The notes: a model not told the origin generated them from the sequence alone. DNA of 61,074 nucleotides from CAYLJO01 sp964383905 (GCA_964383905.1 CAYLJO010000005.1:1-61074), one strand, 5' to 3'; shown: positions 52,130-61,074, counted from the first letter of the stretch. Numbers and translations: made by a program.

Positions 52130-52612
52130 TTACTGCAGTGCGTTAGCAGCCTGCACTGTCGTATAGGTGAAAGCAGTACCAAGGCTGCCCGTGTCAACAC
52201 GAACCACACCATCCTGGAACGCGCCAAAGCGGCGGGTGCCGGTCTGCGTCACGCCGGTGTTCACTGCCGGGATCGCCGACACGTAGAAATAATCTGGCGT
52301 CGAGGCGCCGGCGCTGTTCGCGCTGACGAAGTTGTAACCACTCTTGGTACCGCCGGCGAGGACGCCATCAATCAACCCGACGGCATTCAACGCGGAAAGG
52401 CTGGGGGCGAAGTTGCCGTTACCGGTGGTGGACTGGTAGGTCATCTGCGAGCTGACGGTGGTGCGCACCGAAGAGATGGCTGAGCCTTCGTTGGCGGCGC
52501 GGCGTGAAGCGAGCAGGTTGGGGATGGCGATGGCGGCGATGATGCCGATGATCGCGACGACGATCAAGAGTTCGATGAGCGAGAAGCCGCCCTGATTCTT
52601 TTTGTTTTGCAT
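52130..52612 (-). CDS. Type IV pilin (major-type prepilin)
   Basis: 160 aa. Leader MQNKKNQGG cut before Phe of FSLIELLIVVAIIGIIAAIA, with Glu5 present. The globular domain has the pattern common in Acidobacteriota and delta-type pilins (SSQMTYQSTTGNGNFAPSLS, TGVTQTGTRRFGAFQDGVVR). It has its own strong terminator, a long leader with alternative hairpins and a sigma-54-like promoter candidate, which suit a highly expressed pilin. The neighbouring pilin gene at 51464 is a diverged paralogue. Confidence 0.95.
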   Translation of the reverse strand: MQNKKNQGGFSLIELLIVVAIIGIIAAIAIPNLLASRRAANEGSAISSVRTTVSSQMTYQSTTGNGNFAPSLSALNAVGLIDGVLAGGTKSGYNFVSANSAGASTPDYFYVSAIPAVNTGVTQTGTRRFGAFQDGVVRVDTGSLGTAFTYTTVQAANALQ

Positions 52613-52659
52613 GATGTTTAAGGGTCTCCTAATTCAATAGTTTTGATTGAGAGAGTACG

Positions 52660-52700
52660 TAACTCCCGTTGATTGCGAAGAGGAGTTACATAAAGCTCCT
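52660..52700 (-). promoter_or_regulatory. Mutually exclusive hairpins in the pilin leader
   Basis: One arm (52681-52688, AGGAGTTA on the forward strand) can pair either with TAACTCC at 52660-52666 or with CTCCT at 52696-52700. The two pairings exclude each other, as in attenuators. The region is 48-88 bases upstream of the pilin start codon at 52612. Function is inferred from structure only. Confidence 0.35.
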
Positions 52701-52786
52701 CGTTCATGGGTAACTGCGTCTAGTGTCAAAAACGCGCTTGGTTAATTCCTGACGCGAACGAGAGCGCGTTTGCTGGTGGTGTCAGT

Positions 52787-52802
52787 ATCAATTCCCATGC
52801 CA
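52787..52802 (-). promoter_or_regulatory. Sigma-54-like -24/-12 promoter candidate for the pilin gene
   Basis: On the reverse strand TGGCATGGGAATTGAT fits the consensus TGGCACG-N4-TTGCA except in a few positions, with GG and the -12 G at the correct spacing; the usual C at -12 is A. Transcription would start near 52775 and give a leader of about 165 bases. Pilin genes in several phyla use sigma-54. Confidence 0.35.
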
Positions 52803-53656
52803 GAAAAGAAAGAGGCCCGCGGATAAAAGAATTTAGTTCGTCCTACCCCTTCGTAAAAAACGTAAGCACATGGATACACTACCCTTACTCACAACTTCCC
52901 CAAGCGATAGGGTCCGTCAGCAAGGTTTGGTCATGACATTTATTGGTAACCGCCGGGTGACGGCTTTCGTCACAAAGGATGGTTAAGCGGAGCCAAGAAA
53001 AGCAAAGAGCAGAATGTAAGGCTAATGTTTGGAATATTTGCGAGCGCGATTAGGATTGATGAGAGGTCCTTACCTTCAAATTGTAGCGCACCCCGAAGCA
53101 CCTTCGTAGTGACCACTAATTTATGAAAAAAGAAGGGTTCTGTAATGAGGCCTGATAGCTCTTAGTTACGGGATGCGATTATTCATCACTGTCTGGCAGC
53201 TTTGTGGGTCAGAGATCTCATGCTAGGACGCAAAGGCACAAAGGTCGTTGTTCCATGGATTCTTTAAGCGTTATGTCTCTTCTGAGATGATACAAGTGAG
53301 ATAATACAAGGTAGAGTGAACACAGTTTAATGCTTATCAAAAGAGTTCCGTCGGGTGACCGCTTCTCCTTGTAAAGAGGACCGGTATTTCGTTTTACAGC
53401 CAGTGCCTGCTTTAAACCCTAAGCAAATTCCCTCAAAAACCAAGCAAAGATCTTCCACTACCCGTTACCGAAAGTAACACCTTTTACCCTCATCACAGCA
53501 TATAACCCAAATTTTACAAGGAAATTTGATATGGCACCGCTATTGCTGAGCTAAGCCAACGCAAGCCCAGTTTTCGGGTATTGACAATTAGTGAAGTCCG
53601 ATTCGGAACTTCCGAGTTCGCTCAAGGTGGAACAAATCCTGGTGAGCTACCCAGAT

Positions 53657-54373
53657 ATGCAAATACGAACAAAACAGAGTACAGAGAGCCCAAGTGGTGA
53701 GAGCGGGATGAGCTTGACTCAACTGCTCATCGCCATCGCCGTCATGATGATATTGAGTGCGATGGCATTGCCGCAGCTCCTCGCGTCGCGCCGCCTGTTG
53801 AGGTCGGCCGCCATTCCGCGCGACCTGATGACGCAGCTCCGGCTGACGCGCCAGCAAGCGATGACCCAGCACATGGTCTTTAGCCTGCGCTACGACACCA
53901 CGTCGCAGCAGGTGACGGTCATCAATCATATGGAGACCGGGATCACGTACGACCCGGCGAGCCAGGCGATGGTCATGCTCCCTCCCTGCAACCCCCCGCA
54001 GACACCGCTTCTTGCCGGCTGCGCCGCCTCCGCAAATATAGTTCCGGATGTGACGGTCACTTCGACCTCGCTGGCCGGCGAGGGGGTGGTAGCTTCGGAG
54101 ATGGCTTACGGAGTGCCGTCGGATATCACGACAACTCCGTCTCTCACGGATAAAGTGACCATGACTCCTGTTCCGACGGGCGGCGTTTTCAACATCACGT
54201 TCCAGCCCAGCGGCGCGGTGGTGGATGCCAATGGTAATCCGATCAATTACGGCCTGTTCATCTATAACAATAAAATGGCGGATCAGACGGCGAGCGCGGT
54301 GACGATTCTCGGGGCATCCGGAAGAATCAAAATGTGGAGGTACAGCAGCAGTGCGAATAATTACGTCGAATAA
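53657..54373 (+). CDS. FimT/GspH-like minor pilin lacking Glu5
   Basis: About 238 aa. The leader MQIRTKQSTESPSGESG ends before MSLTQLLIAIAVMMILSAMA. The mature +1 residue is Met and position +5 is Gln instead of Glu. The globular part begins with IPRDLMTQLRLTRQQAMTQH, as in FimT/GspH (RSAAxxDLxxxLRxARxxAI pattern). It is the first gene of an operon with PilV-, PilW- and PilX-like genes. ATG 53657 is chosen, not GTG 53591, because it gives a normal leader length. Minor pilins without Glu5 tend to sit at the tip and start assembly. Confidence 0.85.
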   Translation: MQIRTKQSTESPSGESGMSLTQLLIAIAVMMILSAMALPQLLASRRLLRSAAIPRDLMTQLRLTRQQAMTQHMVFSLRYDTTSQQVTVINHMETGITYDPASQAMVMLPPCNPPQTPLLAGCAASANIVPDVTVTSTSLAGEGVVASEMAYGVPSDITTTPSLTDKVTMTPVPTGGVFNITFQPSGAVVDANGNPINYGLFIYNNKMADQTASAVTILGASGRIKMWRYSSSANNYVE

Positions 54374-54971
54374 TTCCAGAGCCCGCACCTCGGCGGACAA
54401 TTTCCCCCGTCCTTCTGAGGCCGGCTTCACGCTGGTCGAGATGGTCGTGGCGATGGTGATTCTGATGGTCGGATTGCTCGGGGTGGCGTCGGCGATCGGA
54501 TACAGCCTGATGGTGAGTAACCGCGGCCGTAATGTCACGAATAACAAGCTCCTGCTGGTGTCGATCCTTGAGCAGATGGAGACACTGCGCGATACCGGGC
54601 AGCTCACCTTCGGCCAGATCGCCAATACGGGCAGCGTAGACAACACAGGCGCCTTGCAGAGTTTCGCAGGTTTCCCCGTGGGGCCTCAACCGGTCTCAAC
54701 CAACCCCGGTCCTGACGGGATTTTCGGGACGGCGGATGACCTGATCGGTCCGGGGCCGGACGGAGTTTACGGCACGGCTGATGACGTCACAATGCCGGGC
54801 TGGGCAATTCCCGGCTACCAGCGGCAGATAGATATCTCCACATATCCTAGTAACCCCAATTTGAAGAAGGTCACGGTAACGCTGTGGTACCCGGACGCGG
54901 GCGGTAGGACGCAGACAATGGTTTTCATCGGTTACCTCAATAATGACGCGCGCAGCAACTACCTTAGATAA
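54351..54971 (+). CDS. PilV-like minor pilin with GPDG-GTADD repeats
   Basis: 206 aa. A 25-residue leader ends in Gly before FTLVEMVVAMVILMVGLLGV with Glu5, the PilV pattern. The globular domain contains two copies of a PGPDGIFGTADD-like unit (about residues 122-146), a calcium-loop-like repeat otherwise seen in large surface proteins. It starts with GTG 54351, overlapping the previous gene by 23 bases. PilV proteins form part of the minor pilin tip complex; the acidic repeats could bind calcium. Confidence 0.87.
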   Translation: MRIITSNNSRARTSADNFPRPSEAGFTLVEMVVAMVILMVGLLGVASAIGYSLMVSNRGRNVTNNKLLLVSILEQMETLRDTGQLTFGQIANTGSVDNTGALQSFAGFPVGPQPVSTNPGPDGIFGTADDLIGPGPDGVYGTADDVTMPGWAIPGYQRQIDISTYPSNPNLKKVTVTLWYPDAGGRTQTMVFIGYLNNDARSNYLR

Positions 54972-55024
54972 GTTGTTGAACGTAGCCAACGCTGACCTAT
55001 TTTTCTGAAGACCGGAGGCGGGTT

Positions 55025-56125
55025 ATGAGCATAAGCAATATACGACAAAGCGACAGAGGGCAGGGGGGCTTCACGCTCATCGAGTTGATGATCGTGATGG
55101 CTGTCATGCTGATTATCTCCGCCTCGGTCTTTTCGATGATGGGGAATAGCCTGAAGGTCACGAGCAGTACCTACGAAGTGACCGAAGCCCAGGAGAATCA
55201 GCGAATAGCGCAGGAGTATATCAACCGCGATCTGATCGTGGCGGGAAATGGCTTGAATGGTATTAGTAATATCCAGTTGACCAAAACTTTCGCCCAAAGT
55301 TACCTGACGGCCAGTCCGGTCATTAGTCCCACTAATGCGGCTGTCGCGATTATTGGGATCATCACCTCTGATAACAACGTGCCGGCAGGCACTGCCGTCC
55401 TGGGGACCAACCCGGCCGTCACCGTGCGCTCTAACCCGGCCCCGGACGGCCCCACCGACCGACTCACCATTCTGACGGCGGATACGAGTTTTACTCCTAT
55501 CGACTTACCGGCGGGTTCAATTACCCCGTCCGGCGCCAATGTCAGCATCACTTCGCCGGAGTTAGCGGGGGCGAACTTCCAGATCGGACAGATTTACGCC
55601 ATCACCTCTTCGATCGGCGCGACTTTCGGGGCGATCACAAATATCACGGGCGCGAGTGGCAATAGCCCGAACCTGATTTTCGCGGCGAGCGATCCGTACA
55701 ACCTTAATCAGCCGGGAAACGGCGGGCCGATCAACACTATCTCATCAGCCGGAACGGTTGCAACGACTCTGCTGAGAGTACAGATGATCCATTATTTCGT
55801 TGACTCCAACGGGTTGTTGATCCGCCGTGTGTTCGGGGTCCCGAGCGCCACGGGATTTATCGATACCGTGATCGCCGAGCACGTTTATGACATGCAGTTC
55901 ACTTACACACTGAACCTGCGAGATGGCAACGGACTTCTTGTGCAACCGGTGACGCAGCTGACGAGCTCGAACCAGCAGGTCAATGTCCGGGATGTCGGGG
56001 TCAGCATCAGGACGGAGACGGTTCATCCGATTCTCAATAATAATACGACGCGCTACGTGTTGCCGGCGGCGGCGACGATCACGAGCGTGCGCAACATGCA
56101 ATTCCGTCAGGCACTGCAACCGTAA
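55025..56125 (+). CDS. PilW-like minor pilin
   Basis: 366 aa. Leader MSISNIRQSDRGQGG, then FTLIELMIVMAVMLIISASV with Glu5. The body matches PilW (TYEVTEAQENQRIAQEYINR, VAGNGLNGI, and the late stretch VGVSIRTETVHPILNNNT). GGAGGCGGGTT lies before the ATG. Third gene of the minor pilin operon. Longer insertions in the middle are Thr/Asn/Gly-rich and likely exposed loops. Confidence 0.9.
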   Translation: MSISNIRQSDRGQGGFTLIELMIVMAVMLIISASVFSMMGNSLKVTSSTYEVTEAQENQRIAQEYINRDLIVAGNGLNGISNIQLTKTFAQSYLTASPVISPTNAAVAIIGIITSDNNVPAGTAVLGTNPAVTVRSNPAPDGPTDRLTILTADTSFTPIDLPAGSITPSGANVSITSPELAGANFQIGQIYAITSSIGATFGAITNITGASGNSPNLIFAASDPYNLNQPGNGGPINTISSAGTVATTLLRVQMIHYFVDSNGLLIRRVFGVPSATGFIDTVIAEHVYDMQFTYTLNLRDGNGLLVQPVTQLTSSNQQVNVRDVGVSIRTETVHPILNNNTTRYVLPAAATITSVRNMQFRQALQP

Positions 56126-56170
56126 GGGAATGGCGTCAAGCACTGTCATCGTGAAGGAAGAGCTACGATC

Positions 56171-59100
56171 ATGAGAAATAATGGAATGATAGCAAGAGCA
56201 TCGCAGTTTGAGAAGCGGGAGGGCGAGCGCGGGGCGGCCCTGGCCATGGCGCTGCTGATTATGGGCGTGCTGGCCGTGGTCTCGATGTCGGTGCTGGCCG
56301 TCGTCAATCACGAAGCACAGATCGCCAACAGCGACCTGCGGCGGACGCAGACCTTCTACGCGGCGGCGGCGGGCATTGAAAAGATGACGAGCGATTTCAG
56401 CGCGCTCTTTGCGCGAACTTCGCGGCCTAAGCAATCGCATTTGAATACGATCGCCAATTCCCCCCCCGCGGAGCTGACCGGCGAAGGTTTCGTCTTCCAA
56501 CAGTCACTGGCCCTGGATAGCGCGGCCTTAACGGAATACCACAAGAGGATCACGTTTCCCGCCGGTTCTTTCCCGACGGTTGTAGTTCCGAGCGGTCCGT
56601 TCGCCGGGCTGACGGCCACCGTCTCCCCCTATGTCGCCAATACCACGGCGACATTAGACCCGGGTGGGTCGTACATCACGGGGACGTCAACGACCACTGA
56701 CGGCGGCCCGCAGGTGACCCTGCAACGTAAGCTTAACAACTATATGATCCCGATCTTCCAGTTCGGCATGTTCAGCAATGAGGATTTGGAAATCCACCCC
56801 GGTCCGCAGTTCTACTTTAACGGCCGCGTGCATGCCAACGGGAACATCTACGCCAGCGGAACCACCGAGTTCCAGGATAAGGTGACGACCGCCAACGAGA
56901 TCGTGACCGACGTCCTCCGCAACGGAGGGACACACGCCACTTCCGTTACTGTGAAGGTCGGTTCGACGACCGTGTCGCTCACGAAGGGCAGTGTCAACAA
57001 TGGCCCGAATCTACCCGGCGCCGTCAGCGGTGGCCGTGGCTACTTCCCCACTTCTCCGAACGGCACCGCCAACACCCCCTGGGACACTAACTCGATCGCG
57101 GCGGCGGCGGCCGGAGTTCCCAATCAATTCGGCGGGCAGGTGCTGACGCGCACAACAGGCGCGGCCCCTTTGCTGCTTCCACTACAGCTTGATGGCAACC
57201 CGACGCGAGAGATCATCAAGCGTCGCATGCCGAATGACGACGTGACGCTGAGCGACTCCCGATATCATACGAAGGCCGAAGTACGTATCCTGCTCGATGA
57301 TGAAAACCCATCGACCACGGATGCGTGCGGCATCCCGGCAGGTAAAGGTGTTGCGTTATCAACGTTTGTCCCAGAACCATTGCCGGAAGGTGCTCTCCTC
57401 ACCGCGAACGGCGGCCGCGCCCTCTGGCGCATCAAGGACGACGGCACATACGTTGATACCACGGCTCCCGCGACTTACCTGCGCCAGCAACAGGCTGTGA
57501 CGCTCACGCTCATGCAGGCCGACACGGTACGAGGGGTGCAGTCCGCATCTGCCACTTCACCGAACGGCATTACGATTCCGGCAGGAGCGGGGATCAAAGG
57601 CCGTATCTTTATCGAGATCGTCGATTCCAACGGCAACCATTACGATGTCACCAAGCAGATTTTGAGCCTGGGCATGACTGAAGAAGAGCCCAATGGTATC
57701 GTCTATCTTCAACGCCCATTATGGGCGGCATTTACTCAGGGCAGCCGCGACGCCAGCGGTGGTAACAACTACCTGACATATTTCCTTCAGGGCAGCGGCA
57801 CGGCGCCGAACATCAATGGCACAAACATCGGTATGGGCGCCAAGGTAAACAGCAGTTCGCTCACGCAGGATGCCACTTATGGGTATCTCACGAACATAGT
57901 GGAGGATACTTCACTAGGGACTGGGGTTCGCGCAGCTGCCCCTGGTCCTGCGAACGACTGGAATAGTATCGTCCCGATCAATGTTTATAACGTGCGTGAG
58001 GGCCGCATCAATACGAGTCTGGATGCGAACACCATCTGGGAACGCGGGATGACCAGCGTCGTCGAGATCAACATGAGAAACTTTGCCCGCTGGGTGGACG
58101 GAGTTTTCGACGGTAATCTGCTGGCCGGGACCAACGCTGTAAGTACGAATATTGCCGCGCCAGACGGTTACATACTCTATGTCTCCGATAGACGCGGAGA
58201 CAAGGTGAAGCAAGAGCAAGATCCGACCGGAGCGGTCCTGAATACGACCAATGGCATGGCCGACAACGAAGACATCTATGGCCCGAACGGCTCGCTTGAT
58301 CCGGGCGAGGATGTCATCGATGCCGGGATTGATATGTCGACGGGGCAGCCTAAGAAGGGGACTCTTCAGAAGGATACGAGCGAGTTGCCCGACCCGGCGG
58401 CCTTGGCCGGAGGTGGTCCGACTGTTCCCAGACAGACCAGGGCCATGACGGTTGCCGCCTGGACCAATCCGAGCAACTATTTCCGCCGCGCGGTGCGATT
58501 GTTCAACGGTGAAAACTTGATGACCAGCGCCACCGACGCGGCAGCCCAGGCGGCAGGCAAGCTGTCGTCGATCAATGGGATCACGGTTGCCACGGAAAAC
58601 ATGGTCTATATCTGGGGCAACTATAATACAACCGGTATCAACAATCAGCCCGCTGGCGGGGCTTCGCTCGCTGCCGATTATAACGGGAATCAGGTCCCGA
58701 CCTCGATCGTTTCTGACGCCTTCTTCCCGCTTTCAAAGACGTGGTTCGACAGCGAAACGGCCCTCAATCCGGATAGCACGAGCTTACGGCCGGCCGATTT
58801 GAATATGTCTTCGCCTTCCTTAGGGCAGGAGACTTCGCTACGCGCCGGAATCATCGCGGGTAACAATTTATCGGCCCTGGCGGGATCGCCCGACGCCGGC
58901 AATAGCAGCGCGGGCGAATCGCGGCTCTGCGGGGGTATGCATAACTTCCCGCGCTTCCTAGAGAACTGGAACAGCCAGCGGTTTAATCTAATCGGCGCGC
59001 TGATCCCGCTGTATCACTCGACGCAAGCGATGGGACCGTATAACGCCAATAGCACGATATACGGCGCCCCGTCGCGCAACTGGGCTTTTGACAGCAGCTT

Positions 59101-59179
59101 CTTAAACCCACAGCGTTTGCCGCCGGGGACACCTCAGTTCCAGTACATCGAGGCTACAGGCTTCAAACAGGTCTACTAG
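56171..59179 (+). CDS. Large PilX-like pilus-assembly protein
   Basis: 1,002 aa. The N-terminus EGERGAALAMALLIMGVLAV with an FYAAAAGIEKM motif is the PilX signature (no Glu5 rule, RG|AAL cut). The remaining 950 residues far exceed normal PilX (about 150-200 aa) and include beta-rich segments such as GPQFYFNGRVHANGNIYASG. Such enlarged PilX-like proteins may take over the tip role of PilY1, which is absent here. The start at 56171 follows the PilW stop by 45 bases. A single terminator hairpin closes the operon. Confidence 0.82.
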   Translation: MRNNGMIARASQFEKREGERGAALAMALLIMGVLAVVSMSVLAVVNHEAQIANSDLRRTQTFYAAAAGIEKMTSDFSALFARTSRPKQSHLNTIANSPPAELTGEGFVFQQSLALDSAALTEYHKRITFPAGSFPTVVVPSGPFAGLTATVSPYVANTTATLDPGGSYITGTSTTTDGGPQVTLQRKLNNYMIPIFQFGMFSNEDLEIHPGPQFYFNGRVHANGNIYASGTTEFQDKVTTANEIVTDVLRNGGTHATSVTVKVGSTTVSLTKGSVNNGPNLPGAVSGGRGYFPTSPNGTANTPWDTNSIAAAAAGVPNQFGGQVLTRTTGAAPLLLPLQLDGNPTREIIKRRMPNDDVTLSDSRYHTKAEVRILLDDENPSTTDACGIPAGKGVALSTFVPEPLPEGALLTANGGRALWRIKDDGTYVDTTAPATYLRQQQAVTLTLMQADTVRGVQSASATSPNGITIPAGAGIKGRIFIEIVDSNGNHYDVTKQILSLGMTEEEPNGIVYLQRPLWAAFTQGSRDASGGNNYLTYFLQGSGTAPNINGTNIGMGAKVNSSSLTQDATYGYLTNIVEDTSLGTGVRAAAPGPANDWNSIVPINVYNVREGRINTSLDANTIWERGMTSVVEINMRNFARWVDGVFDGNLLAGTNAVSTNIAAPDGYILYVSDRRGDKVKQEQDPTGAVLNTTNGMADNEDIYGPNGSLDPGEDVIDAGIDMSTGQPKKGTLQKDTSELPDPAALAGGGPTVPRQTRAMTVAAWTNPSNYFRRAVRLFNGENLMTSATDAAAQAAGKLSSINGITVATENMVYIWGNYNTTGINNQPAGGASLAADYNGNQVPTSIVSDAFFPLSKTWFDSETALNPDSTSLRPADLNMSSPSLGQETSLRAGIIAGNNLSALAGSPDAGNSSAGESRLCGGMHNFPRFLENWNSQRFNLIGALIPLYHSTQAMGPYNANSTIYGAPSRNWAFDSSFLNPQRLPPGTPQFQYIEATGFKQVY

Positions 59180-59238
59180 TAGGCTCGGTGTAGAATAATA
59201 TCTCTGGAAGAGAGGCCAAGCGGTCAGGTTAATCAGGG

Positions 59239-59269
59239 AAAGCGGCACAATCGAGAGTTGTGCCGCTTT
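59239..59269 (+). terminator. Terminator hairpin of the minor pilin operon
   Basis: AAAGCGGCACAA (59239-59250) pairs perfectly with TTGTGCCGCTTT (59258-59269) around a 7-base loop, followed by CTTGC. The T tail is short, but the 12-pair stem and place after the last gene fit a terminator. Confidence 0.75.
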
Positions 59270-59435
59270 CTTGCACAACTCAAGTGGGGGGCCGCCTGAA
59301 CATTAATTTCGAGGAAGCGCCTTTCGCATGAACATCTTGCCAATCTTGTGAAGCGCCCGCGATCAAATATTTGCCCCAAGCCCGGATGCGTCTGAACAGG
59401 ACTTCTTAGTCAGATAAATTTTTCTCAACAAAATC

Positions 59436-61074
59436 ATGAACGTTGATGAAATCGTTGCCAGCGGCCGCGAATACGAAGCCGCGTTGGATGCATTGCCCGA
59501 CGGGATTTTTCTATTTGATGCCGGCACGCGCCTGAGTTTCATTAACAACCCGGGAAAGCTCTTGGAGAACAGGCCGGAGGCCCTCCTGATTGGCCGGCGG
59601 TGTTGTGAAATGTTCTGGGGCGTCGAGGCGTCCGAATGTGTCGTTGATCGCGCGCTGGCGGGCGGTCAAAGGGTGGAAGTGGAAATGCTGGCGGGCGCGA
59701 ATGCCGACCGCCCGACGCTCGTGAGCGTCACCCCGATCAAAGCTTTGCGCGAAAAGGGAGCCATCAGCGCGCTGGTTGTGGCGCGTGACATCTCCGAGCT
59801 TCGCCGCGCTAAAGCGGAGGCCTTCGAGCATAAATCCTTCATGGCGAGTCTGGCCGATCTCACGCCCGATGAAATCTATACGTTGGACACCGAAGGCCAC
59901 ATTAAATGGATGAACGAGCGGGCCGAGGCCGCCAGCGGCTTGACCCGGTCGGTCCTGGTCGGAAGAGAGTTTAGCTGGTTGATCGCTCCCGAGGCGCGGG
60001 AGGCGGCCGCCGCTAACCTGCAACGCACATTCAGGGGAGAAGACACGCAGGCCGAGCTCCAGGCGATTTGCGCCGACGGTACCGTGCGGTACGTTGAGGC
60101 CCATACGTCGCCGATGTGGAAAGACGGAAGTATCACGGGCGCGCTCATCTTCCTGCGTGACGTGACTGATCGCAAGCGCACTCAGGATCGCATGGCCCAG
60201 TCCGATAAACTCCGCGCGCTCGGCGAGCTCGCGGCCGGCGTGGCCCACAACCTGAATAACTCCTTGACGGTCATACAGGGCAGGGCGCAACTCCTGCAGA
60301 TGCGAAGCGCGGACGCTGCGGCCGCGAAAAGCTTAGAAGTAATCGCCCGCGCCGTGGCAGACAGCTCGCAGACGCTGCGCCGTTTGCTCGACTTTGCGAG
60401 GCGCGACACGTCACAGGATTTCGTCCCCCTGGATCTCACCGAACTGATCACCTCAAGCGTCGAGATCGCGAGACCTAAATGGCAAAATACTGTGGCCGGG
60501 CGCGAGGGCCGCATCAACGTGATCGTCGTGAACCAGGGCCTGGTGCGCACCCTCGGCGACGGCGCGGAACTGCGTGAGGTCGTTATTAATATGCTCTTTA
60601 ACGCCGTTGACGCGATGCCGGATGGCGGCACGATAGAAGTCGGGACGAGGGCCGAGATTGACGGCGCCTGCTTCTGGGTAGCGGATACCGGATGCGGGAT
60701 GCCTCCCGAAGTCGCCGCACGCGTTTTCGAGCCCTTCTATACGACAAAAGGTGAACGCGGGACCGGACTCGGTCTGGCCGCTTCGCACGGCATTATCGCC
60801 CGCCACAACGGCCAAATACTGGTCGCCAGTTATCCCGGTGAAGGCACGCGTTTTGAGGTCAGGCTGCCGCTCTACGAAAAGTCGCTGCTCGAAAAAAAGG
60901 CCCCTGTTTTCGTGCCCGCCAGCAACACCATGAATGCTTCCGTGCTGGTGGTTGACGACGACGAAAGAGTGCGTTCGCTCTTGGCCGATGCGTTCAAGGA
61001 CGCAGGACATCGGGTGTTTGAAGCCGCGACGGGCACGGAAGCTATCGCACGACTGGACGAGACGGAATTAGACC
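59436..61074 (+). CDS. PAS-PAS hybrid sensor histidine kinase with receiver, 3' end cut by window
   Basis: 546 complete codons visible, open to the window edge. Two PAS domains (about residues 10-125, ALDALPDGIFLFDAGTRLSF; and about 135-250, LADLTPDEIYTLDTEGHIKW), a HisKA-type helix with His271 (GELAAGVAHNLNNSLTVIQG), and an ATPase domain (LREVVINMLFNAVDAMPDGG, FWVADTGCGMPPEVAA, GTGLGLAASHGIIARHNGQI). A C-terminal receiver starts near residue 503 (SVLVVDDDERVRSLLADAF). No membrane segment, so it is cytosolic. The residue after the phospho-His is Asn instead of the common Glu. Its signal and partner are unknown. Confidence 0.92.
   Translation, partial: MNVDEIVASGREYEAALDALPDGIFLFDAGTRLSFINNPGKLLENRPEALLIGRRCCEMFWGVEASECVVDRALAGGQRVEVEMLAGANADRPTLVSVTPIKALREKGAISALVVARDISELRRAKAEAFEHKSFMASLADLTPDEIYTLDTEGHIKWMNERAEAASGLTRSVLVGREFSWLIAPEAREAAAANLQRTFRGEDTQAELQAICADGTVRYVEAHTSPMWKDGSITGALIFLRDVTDRKRTQDRMAQSDKLRALGELAAGVAHNLNNSLTVIQGRAQLLQMRSADAAAAKSLEVIARAVADSSQTLRRLLDFARRDTSQDFVPLDLTELITSSVEIARPKWQNTVAGREGRINVIVVNQGLVRTLGDGAELREVVINMLFNAVDAMPDGGTIEVGTRAEIDGACFWVADTGCGMPPEVAARVFEPFYTTKGERGTGLGLAASHGIIARHNGQILVASYPGEGTRFEVRLPLYEKSLLEKKAPVFVPASNTMNASVLVVDDDERVRSLLADAFKDAGHRVFEAATGTEAIARLDETELD

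Larger units (their letters stand above)
52613..53656. other. Long intergenic region between pilin gene and minor pilin operon
   Basis: About 1 kb between divergent transcription units with no credible gene. Besides the pilin leader elements it holds a perfect 9-bp inverted repeat AAACGCGCT/AGCGCGTTT (52730-52738 and 52763-52771) and a 6-bp stem GTGACG/CGTCAC with a 5-base loop (52957-52973). The part from 53030 to 53580 is AT-rich and shows no clear structure. A regulatory RNA is possible but not shown. Confidence 0.4.

Noticed and set aside
52900..53010. Possible c-di-GMP riboswitch near the pilin genes
   Set aside because: A short stem and AAAGG-like bases caught the eye, but the conserved riboswitch core blocks are absent on both strands.
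53210..53260. GGACGCAAAGGCACAAAGG as a riboswitch half-site
   Set aside because: Only one short block resembles the c-di-GMP-I core; the partner block and tetraloop helix are missing.

Overview
The window looks like a chromosomal piece of a Gram-negative, fairly GC-rich bacterium, most likely an Acidobacteriota member (Blastocatellia-like). This placement is an inference from gene content: an Oar-type TonB-dependent receptor with an N-terminal carboxypeptidase-regulatory domain, PF20091-type hydrolase, DUF4214 and DUF4337 proteins, PilV/W/X-type minor pilins, and LTxxQ stress proteins next to ECF sigma factors. No rRNA or tRNA gene was seen.

Layout. 1-3.9 kb: leftward RND multidrug pump (permease cut by the window edge) and its membrane-fusion protein. 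4.7-6.9 kb: envelope-stress module (Spy-like protein, ECF sigma factor, membrane protein, second LTxxQ protein). 7.2-13.7 kb: Oar-like outer-membrane receptor, transglutaminase-like protein, a degenerate receiver protein and a protein with two LecA-like lectin domains. 13.9-15.3 kb: a peroxiredoxin whose catalytic cysteine codon is an in-frame TGA followed by a SECIS-like hairpin (probable selenoprotein), divergent from a DsbA-like protein. 15.6-20.1 kb: ABC exporter and a compact operon of two HtrA-like proteases plus a LuxR-type regulator with a degenerate receiver. 20.3-26.3 kb: PF20091 hydrolase and YbbP/YbbA-like ABC system, divergent from a TesA-like esterase, with overlapping start codons.

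26.4-31 kb is the accessory zone: a RepL-like protein, then an integron-type cassette array without an integrase (Uma2 nuclease, GNAT acetyltransferase and a secreted protein, separated by attC-like palindromes). An IS110-family element with structured non-coding DNA sits inside one attC-like site. 31-41.6 kb: ECF sigma and zinc anti-sigma pair, a GT-C-like membrane protein fused to DUF4214, an ATP-grasp enzyme, an M20 peptidase and several secreted or membrane proteins. 42-51 kb: glycan or lipid-linked sugar cluster (membrane glycosyltransferase-like proteins, a GT2 enzyme, GMC oxidoreductase, SDR epimerase, acyltransferase). 51.4-59.2 kb: two type IV pilin genes and a FimT-PilV-PilW-PilX minor pilin operon. 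59.4 kb to the end: hybrid PAS-PAS histidine kinase-receiver, cut by the edge.

The strongest points of interest are the selenocysteine peroxiredoxin and the cassette array with its attC-targeting IS110/IS1111-type element and candidate guide RNA.
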